Below are positions 55,043 through 63,806 of a DNA stretch of 64,000 nt, in pieces (positions within the stretch are counted from its first letter, which is position 1; each line of letters starts with the position of its first letter). The translations under genes and the position numbers were made by a program. The stretch comes from Streptomyces lydicus (GTDB taxonomy: Bacteria; Actinomycetota; Actinomycetes; Streptomycetales; Streptomycetaceae): NCBI RefSeq assembly GCF_004125265.1, contig NZ_RDTE01000003.1:806001-870000 (forward strand), in the 5' to 3' direction. The notes beneath the pieces were generated by a model. That model searched no databases. It was not told where the DNA came from and saw only the letters and a list, made by a program, of their open reading frames with translations.

Positions 55043-58000
55043 TCAGCCCGCCGCGTACACATCCTCGATGTAGCGGCCGGAGGCGGTCAGTTCGCGCAGC
55101 CAGGCCTCGGACTCCTGGGGCGAGGCGCCGGTGCTCGCACCGTGCAGCTCGCGGAAGGCGGCCCGTACCCCGGGGGCCATCCGGCTGCCGTCCCCGCAGA
55201 CGTACACCCGCGCACCGGCCTGCAGCAGCTCCCACACCTCGGCTGCCTCGGCGGCGATCCGGTGCTGGACGAAGCGGTGGCCGTTCTCGGGGCGTTCGCT
55301 GAAGACGGGGCGCATCGAGATGACACCGGCGGCCTCGGCGGCGGCGAACTCCGCGGCGTGCAGGAAGTCCGCCTCCGGGTCGTCGCAGCCGAAGTAGAGC
55401 CGGGCGGGCGAGCGACGGCCCGCGGCGAGGCGGTCGGCGACGGCACCGCGGAACGGCGCGAGACCGGTACCCGCCGCGATGAGGATGATCGGGGTGTCCT
55501 CGTCCGCATCGAGGCGGAAGGCCTCACGGCAGGGCTGCACGCGGGCCAGGACGGTGTCGCCGGGCCGCAGGGAGTGCAGATGGGTCGGGCCGGTGCCGCC
55601 GGGCAGCAGCGAGACCATCAGATCGGCGTGCCGGGGGTCGGTGGCGGGCGAGGACGACAGGGAGTAGTGCCGGATGCGCAGGGCCGGCAGCAGCTCCAGG
55701 ACCGTCGGCCAGGGCAGCGCGCCGCGTAGCGCCGGGTGGGCCTCGATCAGGTCGATCAGAGTGCGCGAATCGCCCTCGGCGAGGTTCTCCAGAGCCTGGC
55801 GCTCGGGCGGGCAGGGGTTGAGCGCGGCGAGCACCGCCACCTGCTCCGGTGTGGGCCGCATGCCCAGCTCAAGGTGGTGGGTCAGCAGTTCACGCACCGT
55901 CAGGGGCCGGTCGACGGGCAGGGTGTCGCGGCTCGGGCGGCGGCCTGAGTGCAGGGCGAGGACGGTGTCGAGGTCGGCGCCGAAGGCGTGGGCGGCCCGC
56001 TCAACGGCGGCCGGAGCGTTGGCCGGCAGCACGGCGAGGTGGTCGGCGGTGCGGTAGCCGACGCCGTCCGGCAGGGCGACGCGCAGGAAGCGCTTGGGCC
56101 GCGGCCAGCCCTCGGCGGTGAGGTCACGGGCCTCGGTGACGGTCATCGGGACGAGGTCGTGGCGGGCGGCGAGCGCGTCCAGCGGGCCGCCGGTGATCTC
56201 GGTGACGGTGTAGCCGGTGTCCTCGGCGTCCGGTGCGCTCGCGCCGATGCTCGCCGGGTCGCCGTAGCGCGTCAGCAGCTGAGTGCGCAGCGCCGCGGTG
56301 AACTCCTTGACGGTGCCGCCCAGGTCGCCGGAGGCGTCGGCCTCGGCCCGCGGCAGCAGCCGGTCGCCGCCGAGCGCGTCGAGCCGGTCGTCGAGGAGGG
56401 TCGGTATGTGCTGGTAGGTGGCGGCCCAGTTGCGGTCGCCGACGCCGAGGACGGCGAACGGGAGCCCGGCGGCGGCGCCGTCCTGCGCGGTGTTCAGCCA
56501 GCTCACGAACGCGGCGGCATCGTCGGTGGGCCGGCCGTTGTAGGAGGCGGCGACGATGACGACGGGCCGGTCGGCGGGCAGCGCACCGGCGTACGCGTCC
56601 AGCGGCGCCACCTCGGCGGCGAAGCCGAGCCCGGTGGTTTCGTCCGCGAGCCGTTCGGCGAACTCCCGGCAGGTGCCGTAGTTGCTGCCGTGCAACAGCA
56701 GCAGGCCGGTGCCCTGGACGGCGCGGGTGGGCAGCCCGTCGTCGGCCGCGGGGGCGTCCCCGGTGCCGGCGCCGCCGCCGGGGAGCACGGCCAGCGCGGC
56801 GCGGACCGCGGCCCGGTCGGCGGGCGTACGGGCGGCCAGGGTGAGGGTGAACCCGTCGGGCTTGAGGGTCAGCGTCTCCTTGATGCGCAGCCGGTAGTCG
56901 CCGTGGTCGATCAGGCGGTAGCGGTGGGCGAGGAGGGCCAGCAGCATGGTCGCCTCGTGGAGCGCGAACTGCCGCCCGATACAGGCGCGTTCACCGGTCC
57001 CGAACGGCTTGTAGGCGTGCGGCGAGCGGGCCGCCTCGGCCTCCGGGCTGAAGCGGGACGGATCGAACAGCTCGGGGTTGTCGCCCCAGGCCGGATCGCG
57101 GTGCAGCATCGGGGTCAGTACGGTGACCAGCTCCCCCGCCTTCACCGGGTAGCGGCCGCCGAGCAGGGTGTCCTCGCGGGCCTGGCGGGTGAAGGCGGCG
57201 GCGGTGGGCCACAGCCGCAGCGCCTCGTTGAGGACCTGGCGGGTGAACGGCAGCCGGCCGATGTCCTCGAACGAGGGGTCGGGGTCGCTCCGGTCGCCCC
57301 ACAGCTCGTCGGCCTCGCGCTGGACCATGCGCAGCGCCAGCGGGTCCTTGAGCAGGTGGTAGAGGGCGAAGGAGAGCGCACCCGAGGTGGTCTCGTGCCC
57401 GGCGATCAGGAAGGTGATGACCTGGTTGCGGATGTTGGCGGGGTCCAGGGACGGCCCGCCGCCCTCCTGGCCCCCGGCGCCGAGCATCAGACCGAGCAGA
57501 TCGTCGTCGCCGGTCTGGCCGCTCTCCGTCCTGGCCGCGATGACCTCGTCGACGACCGACGCGAGGTAGTCGGCATCGGCCTGGAACGCCGCGTCCGCGG
57601 CGGAGTGGTCCGCATCCGGGTCCCGGGAGAACTTCGTCATGCTCCATTCGAGGCAGCGCACCATCGCCTCGACGAACGGATGCGCGCTGTCGCCGCGGGA
57701 GAACGACTCGAAGTCGAAGCCGAAACCGGCGAGCCCGATGGTGTCCAGCGTCATCCGGGTCATGTCCTCGGCGACCTGGACGGGCGTGCCGTCGGCCACC
57801 CGCCGGTCCCAGGAGGCCATCACCCGGCGGGCGACCTTGAGCATCGCCGGGTGGTAGGTACGCATCGAGCCGAGCGCGAAGGCCGGCATCAGGACCTCGT
57901 GCGCCTTGGCCCAGTTGGGCTCGTCGTTGTAGGCGGTGAACAGACCGTCACCGGCGAACTCTCTGACGTTCTCCAGCACGACCGACACGCCCTTGGCGAA

Positions 58001-58219
58001 GCGTGACTCGTCGGCGGCCTCGGTGACCAGGTCCAGCGAGGAGAGGAACAGCGTCTCGCGTTCGCCGAACTTGCGCTTGAAGACCGGGCCGTGGAGCCGG
58101 GCGAGGTCCATGGACTGCTGGACGGGCGTGTGGGTGAGCCCGGCCGTGGTGAGGTCGGCCACCGGAATACCGTCATCGGCGGCGCGTTCGTCGCTGTGGA
58201 GCGCGATGGTGTCGGTCAT
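55043..58219 (-). CDS. Self-sufficient cytochrome P450/NADPH-P450 reductase (CYP102/BM3 type)
   Basis: 1058 aa. P450 domain: I-helix AGHETTSG (~272), heme loop PFGTGERACIGRQFALHEA (Cys ~410). Linker, then a flavodoxin-like FMN domain (~500-640; LLLLHGSNYGTCREFAERLA) and FAD/NADPH reductase (RHYSLSSSPATD; AAGTGLAPFRG; YVCGDGSRMAPGV). It hydroxylates fatty acids or similar substrates with no partner protein. ATG at 58219 has GGAG very close. Divergent from the PAS-LuxR gene. Confidence 0.93.
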   Translation of the reverse strand: MTDTIALHSDERAADDGIPVADLTTAGLTHTPVQQSMDLARLHGPVFKRKFGERETLFLSSLDLVTEAADESRFAKGVSVVLENVREFAGDGLFTAYNDEPNWAKAHEVLMPAFALGSMRTYHPAMLKVARRVMASWDRRVADGTPVQVAEDMTRMTLDTIGLAGFGFDFESFSRGDSAHPFVEAMVRCLEWSMTKFSRDPDADHSAADAAFQADADYLASVVDEVIAARTESGQTGDDDLLGLMLGAGGQEGGGPSLDPANIRNQVITFLIAGHETTSGALSFALYHLLKDPLALRMVQREADELWGDRSDPDPSFEDIGRLPFTRQVLNEALRLWPTAAAFTRQAREDTLLGGRYPVKAGELVTVLTPMLHRDPAWGDNPELFDPSRFSPEAEAARSPHAYKPFGTGERACIGRQFALHEATMLLALLAHRYRLIDHGDYRLRIKETLTLKPDGFTLTLAARTPADRAAVRAALAVLPGGGAGTGDAPAADDGLPTRAVQGTGLLLLHGSNYGTCREFAERLADETTGLGFAAEVAPLDAYAGALPADRPVVIVAASYNGRPTDDAAAFVSWLNTAQDGAAAGLPFAVLGVGDRNWAATYQHIPTLLDDRLDALGGDRLLPRAEADASGDLGGTVKEFTAALRTQLLTRYGDPASIGASAPDAEDTGYTVTEITGGPLDALAARHDLVPMTVTEARDLTAEGWPRPKRFLRVALPDGVGYRTADHLAVLPANAPAAVERAAHAFGADLDTVLALHSGRRPSRDTLPVDRPLTVRELLTHHLELGMRPTPEQVAVLAALNPCPPERQALENLAEGDSRTLIDLIEAHPALRGALPWPTVLELLPALRIRHYSLSSSPATDPRHADLMVSLLPGGTGPTHLHSLRPGDTVLARVQPCREAFRLDADEDTPIILIAAGTGLAPFRGAVADRLAAGRRSPARLYFGCDDPEADFLHAAEFAAAEAAGVISMRPVFSERPENGHRFVQHRIAAEAAEVWELLQAGARVYVCGDGSRMAPGVRAAFRELHGASTGASPQESEAWLRELTASGRYIEDVYAAG

Positions 58220-58228
58220 GTCTCCAAG

Positions 58229-58281
58229 CGTGCAGGCACCCGCGTGCAGGTCACGCCCGGACAACTGCATGATTGTGCAGT
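58229..58281. promoter_or_regulatory. Candidate operators between P450 and PAS-LuxR genes
   Basis: Palindrome ACTGCA-N6-TGCAGT (58264-58281) and two direct copies of CGTGCAGG (58229-58236 and 58243-58250, 14 bp apart). All share the TGCAG core and lie in the 105-bp divergent gap. Confidence 0.55.
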
Positions 58282-58324
58282 GGTTTTTCGGTGCTCGCTC
58301 TTGCGCACGGACCTGAGAGGGGAA

Positions 58325-59038
58325 ATGGACAACGGGACTGCCGACGGAACGCCGGACGCGGGCGCGGGCGCGGGCGGAGGGGACAAGGCGCCCTGCGAGC
58401 GCCGCCCCGTCGACCCGGCCGGGCCGTACGCGGACGGCCCGTGGCGCAACTACTTCCTGATCCTGCTGGACCGCATCCCCACGCCGATCGCGGTGTGCCG
58501 GGCCCACGGTGAGGTGCTGATCGCTAATCCGGCGATGGCCGAGCAGTGGGGCACGGCCCCGGGAGCGCTGCGCGGCCGCAACCTGCTGGACCTGTTCAGG
58601 CCCCGCGCGATGGCCCAGATCGACCGGCTCACCGAGGCCCTGCGCCTGGGACGCCGTTCCCGCTATCCGGTCGAGGTGTGCTGGCGCGCCGGGACGGACG
58701 GGGCCGAGCGGGAAGGGGAACTGACCATCGACCCGGTAGGCGACCCCTCGGTGAACCCGCCCGCCCTGCTGGCGCTGCTGCGGGTGCGCGAGAGCACTCC
58801 GCAGCCGGCCCCGCGCGGTGCGGCGAGCCCGGTGGAGGCCCGGATCCTGGCGCTGGCCGCGGGCGGCGCGACCACGGCGTCGATCGGTACGGCACTGGGG
58901 CTGACGGTCGACGGGGTGAACTACCACCTCACCCGACTGGCCCGCCGCTGGCGGGTGCAGGGCCGCACCGCACTGGTCGCCAGGGCGTATGTGCTGGGCG
59001 TGCTCTCCCCGGACAGCTGGCCCCCGGCCCCCGCCTGA
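58325..59038 (+). CDS. PAS-LuxR transcriptional regulator
   Basis: 237 aa. A PAS domain (LILLDRIPTPIAVCRAHGEV, ANPAMAEQWG) in ~50-150 and a C-terminal LuxR-type helix-turn-helix (EARILALAAGGATTASIGTA, GLTVDGVNYHLTRLARR). PAS-LuxR proteins control polyene and other clusters in streptomycetes; here it probably senses a lipid or redox state and controls the divergent P450. ATG with GAGAGGGG. Confidence 0.87.
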   Translation: MDNGTADGTPDAGAGAGGGDKAPCERRPVDPAGPYADGPWRNYFLILLDRIPTPIAVCRAHGEVLIANPAMAEQWGTAPGALRGRNLLDLFRPRAMAQIDRLTEALRLGRRSRYPVEVCWRAGTDGAEREGELTIDPVGDPSVNPPALLALLRVRESTPQPAPRGAASPVEARILALAAGGATTASIGTALGLTVDGVNYHLTRLARRWRVQGRTALVARAYVLGVLSPDSWPPAPA

Positions 59039-59132
59039 CCGGGCCGCGGCCTGAACGGGCCCGTCGGCGCGCGACCAGCGGGCTCCGGCCCGGCCACTCC
59101 ACCGGCACACCTGTTCGGATAACCTCCCTGGT

Positions 59133-59594
59133 GTGGAGGAGAACACACCCGCGCCGTTCGAGCGCGGAACGGACGGCCCGAAGGTCATCGTCGTCGGCGT
59201 CGACGGCTCCGACCCGTCGTGGCGTGCCGCCTCGTACGCGGCGGGCCTGGCCAGGCGCCAGTCCTCGAAGCTGGTGCTGGTCTACGTCCAGCCGGTGCTG
59301 CCGGCCGGCGCCGCGATGGGCGCCCCGGTCACGGATGCGACCGACCAGGTCGCCGAGGAGCTGATGGCCGAGATCCGCAAGGCGACCGAGCGGATGGCGG
59401 GCATGTACAGCCTGCGCTGGGAGTTCCACACCCTGCGCGGCGACCCGTACAACGGCATGGTGCAGATGGCCGACGAGCTCAAGGCCGACGCCGTGGTGGT
59501 CGGCGCCTCGGAGCAGGCCGGGCACCGCATCATGGGCTCGGTCGCGGTGCGGCTGGTCAAGGCCGGGCGCTGGCCGGTCACCGTCGTCCCCTGA
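59133..59594 (+). CDS. Universal stress protein (UspA family)
   Basis: 153 aa. VIVVGVDGSDPSWRAASYAA start, VVGASEQAGHRIMGSVAVRLV ATP-binding-like loop (G-2x-G-9x-G(S/T) form) and PVTVV end. A hairpin at 59612-59639 follows. Confidence 0.85.
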   Translation: MEENTPAPFERGTDGPKVIVVGVDGSDPSWRAASYAAGLARRQSSKLVLVYVQPVLPAGAAMGAPVTDATDQVAEELMAEIRKATERMAGMYSLRWEFHTLRGDPYNGMVQMADELKADAVVVGASEQAGHRIMGSVAVRLVKAGRWPVTVVP

Positions 59595-59611
59595 GCCGCA
59601 CGCCCCAGGAC

Positions 59612-59639
59612 CCGCCCCGCCGCTCCGCTGGTGGGGCGG
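59612..59639 (+). terminator. Hairpin after the universal stress protein gene
   Basis: 10-bp stem (59612-59621 and 59630-59639, with one G-U pair) around GCTCCGCT, 18 nt after the stop. Confidence 0.65.
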
Positions 59640-59701
59640 ACCGCCCTGAGGCACGGTGGACAGTGCACGGGCGGAGCGCCGCCCCGGCCAGGGAGACCAC
59701 C

Positions 59702-59917
59702 GTGACCGACCGCACGTATCGCGTGACCGAGATCGTCGGTACGTCCCAGCAGAGCGTGGACGCCGCGATCGAGAATGGCGTCAAGCGCGCCTCGCAGACC
59801 CTGCGCAACCTGGACTGGTTCGAGATCAGCCAGGTCCGCGGGCATATCGTCGACGGCGAGATCGACCATTACCAGGTCGGCCTGAAGGTCGGATTCCGGC
59901 TCGAGGACGCCGATTGA
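59702..59917 (+). CDS. Dodecin (flavin-storage protein)
   Basis: 71 aa. TYRVTEIVGTSQQSVDAAIE, ASQTLRNLDWFEISQVRG and IDHYQVGLKVGFRLED are the whole dodecin fold, including the Trp that stacks on flavin. Dodecamers buffer riboflavin/FMN. GTG with GGGAGA. Confidence 0.9.
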   Translation: MTDRTYRVTEIVGTSQQSVDAAIENGVKRASQTLRNLDWFEISQVRGHIVDGEIDHYQVGLKVGFRLEDAD

Positions 59918-60041
59918 CGCCCTCCCGTGTACGTCTCCCGGCGAGTCCCGGCACTACTAGGGAGTCGCCTTCCCTCGTCGCCCCCGAGGGTCCATGATGA
60001 TCCGCCGTCGGACCACGACGGAGCGTACGGAGGGATGACGT

Positions 60042-61481
60042 ATGGGGCTGCGCGCGGGACAGGGCATTTTGCGCCGTAAACCGATCGAACACATTGAAGA
60101 GGCGGAAGGCACCTCGAGCGAGCAGCTCACCCGGGCGCTCGGTCTGTGGCAGCTGACGGCCATCGGCGTCGGCGGCATCATCGGCGCGGGAATCTTCACG
60201 CTGGCCGGCACCGTCGCGAACGGGAAGGCGGGCCCCGCGGTCCTGATCTCCTTCCTCATCGCGGGCATCGCGAGCGCCGCGGCCGCGTTCTCCTACGCGG
60301 AATTCGCCGGGCTGATCCCGAAGGCGGGCTCGGCCTACACCTACGGTTACGCGGTCCTCGGCGAGGTGGCGGGCTGGTTCATCGGCTGGGACCTGCTGCT
60401 GGAGTACACCGCGATCGTGGCGGTGGTCGCGATCGGCATCTCCGGGTACTTCGGCTTTCTGCTCGGCGAAATGGGCCTCGATCTGCCCGCCTGGATGCTG
60501 GGCGCGCCGGGAACGGGGCCGGGACACCAGGTGGACCTCTTCGCCGCGGTGCTCTGCCTGCTGATCGCCTATCTGCTGACCCTGGGCATCAAGAACGCCG
60601 CACGCTTCGAGACGATCGTGGTGGCGCTGAAGGTCCTGGTGGTCATCGTCGTGATCGTGGTCGGCTTCTTCCACATCAAGACCTCGAACTACACGCCGTT
60701 CTTCCCGTTCGGCGTGAGCGGCGCCTTCACCGGCGCGGCCACCGTCTTCTTCGCGGTCTTCGGCTATGACGCGATGAGCACCGCGGCCGAGGAGTCCAAG
60801 GACGCCCAGCGCCACATGCCCAAGGCGATCATTTATTCGCTGGCCATCTCGATGGTGCTGTACGTCCTGGCCTGCCTGGTGCTGACGGGTATGCAGAACT
60901 ACAAGGACATCGACCCGGAGAGCGGCTTCGCGTCGGCCTTCAAGTCGGTGGGCCTGAGCAGCCTGGCGGACGTCATCGCGGTCGGCGCGATCATCGGCAT
61001 CCTGACGGTCATGTTCACCTTCATGCTCGGGGTGACCCGGGTGTGGTTCTCGATGAGCCGGGACGGCCTGCTGCCGAAGTGGTTCGCCAAGACCAGCCCC
61101 AAGCACCATGTGCCGACCCGGGTGACCTGGATCGTCGGCGTCGTCTCCGCGGTCATCGCGGGCTTCCTGCCGATCGGCGAGGCCGCCGAGCTGACCAACA
61201 TCGGCATCCTGCTCGCGTTCGTGGTGGTCTGTATCGCGGTGATCGTGCTCCGCTACAAGCGTCCCGAACTGCCACGGACCTTCCGTACGCCGGGGATGCC
61301 GGTGGTGCCGGCCATCGGGGTGTGCTTCTCGCTCTGGCTCATCACGTTCCTGGAATGGCAGACCTGGGTGCGGTTCGTGGTCTGGTTCCTGGTCGGCATG
61401 GTCATCTACTTCACCTACTCCTACCGCCGCTCGAACCTGGCACGGGCGGAGCGGGCGAGCGTCGGCGAGAAGCGGCCGTGA
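60042..61481 (+). CDS. APC-family amino-acid permease (cationic amino-acid type)
   Basis: 479 aa, about 12 transmembrane helices. TAIGVGGIIGAGIFTLAG is the substrate-binding first helix; AYTYGYAVLGEVAGWFIGWDLLLEY and FFAVFGYDAMSTAAEE are family motifs. ATG with GGAGGG. Substrate not certain. Confidence 0.88.
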   Translation: MGLRAGQGILRRKPIEHIEEAEGTSSEQLTRALGLWQLTAIGVGGIIGAGIFTLAGTVANGKAGPAVLISFLIAGIASAAAAFSYAEFAGLIPKAGSAYTYGYAVLGEVAGWFIGWDLLLEYTAIVAVVAIGISGYFGFLLGEMGLDLPAWMLGAPGTGPGHQVDLFAAVLCLLIAYLLTLGIKNAARFETIVVALKVLVVIVVIVVGFFHIKTSNYTPFFPFGVSGAFTGAATVFFAVFGYDAMSTAAEESKDAQRHMPKAIIYSLAISMVLYVLACLVLTGMQNYKDIDPESGFASAFKSVGLSSLADVIAVGAIIGILTVMFTFMLGVTRVWFSMSRDGLLPKWFAKTSPKHHVPTRVTWIVGVVSAVIAGFLPIGEAAELTNIGILLAFVVVCIAVIVLRYKRPELPRTFRTPGMPVVPAIGVCFSLWLITFLEWQTWVRFVVWFLVGMVIYFTYSYRRSNLARAERASVGEKRP

Positions 61482-61510
61482 GCCGCGGCGAATGACGGCG
61501 CGGCGGATGA

Positions 61511-61550
61511 CGGACGGGCGGGGCCGGCGGACGACGGCCCCGCCCGTCCG
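61511..61550. terminator. Bidirectional hairpin between permease and secreted-protein genes
   Basis: Perfect 16-bp arms (61511-61526 and 61535-61550) with loop GCGGACGA between convergent stops. Confidence 0.85.
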
Positions 61551-61555
61551 CGGCA

Positions 61556-62032
61556 TCAGAAGACGAACGGCCCCGGGGACTGCGCCGACGTGGCGTTGCA
61601 GGTGGCCGTGATGCCGAAGACCACGACCTTCAGGGACTTGGCCGCCAGCTTGTCGCCCGCGGCGACCGTGCCGCGGAGCGGACCGGTGGAGACCTGACTG
61701 CCGGCCGGGATGGGCGGGTTGGAGCTGCCGGTGAACGTCGTGCTCCCGGAGCCGTTCTTGGTGAGGGTGAGAGTGGAGGCGACCGAGTTCGCGCCGACGG
61801 GTATCGGTGAGGTGATCGCCGACGTGGCGAGGCTGATGGTCGCGGCCGTGCCGTTCTGGGTCGCGGTGAGCGTCGCCTTACCGGAGCCGAATCCACCGCA
61901 GTCGAACGTGACGGTGGCGGTGCCGGGGGTCACCGCGGCGGCGGCCGGAGCCATCGCCAGTGTGCCTGCCGCGGCGAGGGCGACGCCGAGCGCCGTACCG
62001 AGTCTGAGCGTGCCTGATCCGAGGTGTCTCAT
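61556..62032 (-). CDS. Secreted beta-rich protein, unknown
   Basis: 158 aa. Signal peptide (RLGTALGVALAAAGTLAMAP AAAA, likely cut near residue 33). Mature part is Thr/Ser/Ala-rich with two Cys (FDCGGFG, ITATCNAT) that could form a disulfide across an Ig-like sandwich. The ~280 bp upstream hold its promoter and nothing else I can name. Confidence 0.75.
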   Translation of the reverse strand: MRHLGSGTLRLGTALGVALAAAGTLAMAPAAAAVTPGTATVTFDCGGFGSGKATLTATQNGTAATISLATSAITSPIPVGANSVASTLTLTKNGSGSTTFTGSSNPPIPAGSQVSTGPLRGTVAAGDKLAAKSLKVVVFGITATCNATSAQSPGPFVF

Positions 62033-62314
62033 GGGGGAGTACCGCCTTCTTGAGGGGGTGCAGGCCCATGGCCCCGGCCGTCGGGAGGGGACGCGCGGGA
62101 ACGGCCGGCGGCCACGCGGGAGGCCGCGGTCGGACCCCCGTGCCGAACACCGTCCAGATCTGACGGATGGTCAGCGACCTGAATCGCTGCCCATTGAGAC
62201 ATGCCCCCCTGAAGAGAGCAAGAAAGCCACCTCATGATTTTTGACATGCCTACACCAAAACGAGCCATGGTCCACACCCGGTCGGCCCGGCAACCCCGCC
62301 GCCGGGTGCGGCCC

Positions 62315-62719
62315 TCAGAGCAGCTGCTCTACGACGGCAGGCCGCCGTACGGCACGGTGATCAGTTCCATGGCATGACCCCGCCGGGTCCATGAAGTACA
62401 CACCGCAGCCACCGTCATTGCGGTTGATCTCGCCGGGATGCTGCCGCTGCGGATCGGCGTAGTGCTCGATGCCGCGTTGCGTGATCCGCGCGTACGCCGC
62501 GTCGAACTCCTCCTGGGAGACCAGGAAGGCGTAGTGCTGCGGCGTGATGCTTTCCGCGGGAATCGTGGCGAAGTCCAGCGTGACGCCGTTGCTCAGGCCG
62601 ACGGCGATGAACGGGCCCCACTCTTCGGTGATTTCAAGGCCCAGCAGGTCCACGAAGAACTCGGCGGACTCCCGGTTGTTCCGGGCGTGGATGATCGTGT
62701 GGTTCAACTCGACTGACAA
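62315..62719 (-). pseudogene. Glyoxalase/VOC-fold protein with a 3' frameshift
   Basis: TTG start (VELNHTIIHARNNRESAEFF) with GGAGG seven bases upstream. The read frame runs normally to GVYFMDPAG and then becomes SCHGTDHRAVRR, which is not VOC-like. Shifting by one base at 62377-62381 gives HAMELITVPYGGLPS and a stop at 62329, the canonical VOC end with its metal Glu. So one extra base sits in or next to a GGGG run. True lesion or assembly error. Confidence 0.75.
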
Positions 62720-62872
62720 GGAATGCCTCCAGAGGCATCTCCCGGACACCTCCATGCCTCACCCAGCCGGTGACCGACACGCGATGTCGCTGCGCATCTT
62801 AGCCGTTGGCCGCGCTCCGCGCTCCGCACTCTCGCACTCATGCAGCCTTGCACCAGCAGCACTCGGCACTGG

Positions 62873-63769
62873 TCACGACGCGTCAGACACATCCAGGAGT
62901 GCGACGAGTTCACCCAGCACCCTGGCCGCAGGCGCCGCATCGATCAGCCACTTCAGATGGCTGCTGTCGAGCGTGCGGACGTCGTACGGGTTGTCCGGCG
63001 TCAGCTCGTTGCCCTCGCGGATCAGCCGGTCCTGCAGGGCGGGCGGCATACTCACATCGCGGGCCAGACGAACAAAGGTCTTGGGTATCCGGCCCCAGGT
63101 CGCGGCCTGCGCCCGGTCGGCGGAGGTACCGGCGTCCAGGTTCTCGTCGGGCTGGAAGGTGTTCAGGAGGGTCAGGAACTCCTCGTCGGTGCCGTCGGCG
63201 AGGAAGGCCGCCTTGAGCGCCGCGAGGACATCCGCATCCGCTGTACGGAAGTTGGTGCGGAGCAGGCCGAGTTCGGCCGGATTCCCGACCATCGCCGGGG
63301 CCAGGGAGGCGACGTCGACCGTGGCCATCTCCGGCTCGGCGTAGTAGTCGCCGACGTCGAGCCGGACCGGGCACCAGGCCGAGACGTAGACGATGCGGTC
63401 GATCAGGTCCGGCCGTGCGTTGGCCGCGGCCGTGGCCGTCATACCGCCGCGGCTGTGCGAGACAAGGATCACGGGCCCGTTCCGCTTGGCCCGTTCCAGG
63501 ATCCCGATCAGGTACGCGGCGTTGTCGGCGAGCGTCACCCCCTTGATCGAGCCGGGCTCGGCAGCGAGCCCTTCGAGGTCCTGCGGTGCCTGATAGGCGC
63601 GCGGGTAGGTCGCCCCGAATCCGTGGCCGGGCAGGTCGACGGCGACCGAACGGTGCCCGAGGAGGCCGAGTTCGGCCTGCAGCGGCGCAAAGGAGAAGGA
63701 GTTCGCGAACGCTCCGTGAACCAGCACGAACGTCGGTTGCATCTGCCCACTCACCTTGTCACTACTCAC
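62873..63769 (-). CDS. Alpha/beta hydrolase
   Basis: 298 aa. FVLVHGAFANSFSF (oxyanion), VDLPGHGFGATYP, nucleophile in VSHSRGGMTATAAA, and a His in DSSHLKWLIDA near the end. GTG at 63769 with GGGAGG upstream. Substrate unknown; similar to esterases and haloalkane-dehalogenase-like lipases. Confidence 0.83.
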   Translation of the reverse strand: MSSDKVSGQMQPTFVLVHGAFANSFSFAPLQAELGLLGHRSVAVDLPGHGFGATYPRAYQAPQDLEGLAAEPGSIKGVTLADNAAYLIGILERAKRNGPVILVSHSRGGMTATAAANARPDLIDRIVYVSAWCPVRLDVGDYYAEPEMATVDVASLAPAMVGNPAELGLLRTNFRTADADVLAALKAAFLADGTDEEFLTLLNTFQPDENLDAGTSADRAQAATWGRIPKTFVRLARDVSMPPALQDRLIREGNELTPDNPYDVRTLDSSHLKWLIDAAPAARVLGELVALLDVSDAS

Positions 63770-63779
63770 TTTCCGGCCT

Positions 63780-63806
63780 CCCAGTGCTCCCAGTGCTCCC
63801 AGTGCC
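63780..63806. repeat. 9-bp tandem repeat (x3)
   Basis: CCCAGTGCT twice, then CCCAGTGCC, just upstream of the alpha/beta hydrolase gene. The remaining ~190 bp to the window end have no gene I can support. Confidence 0.75.
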
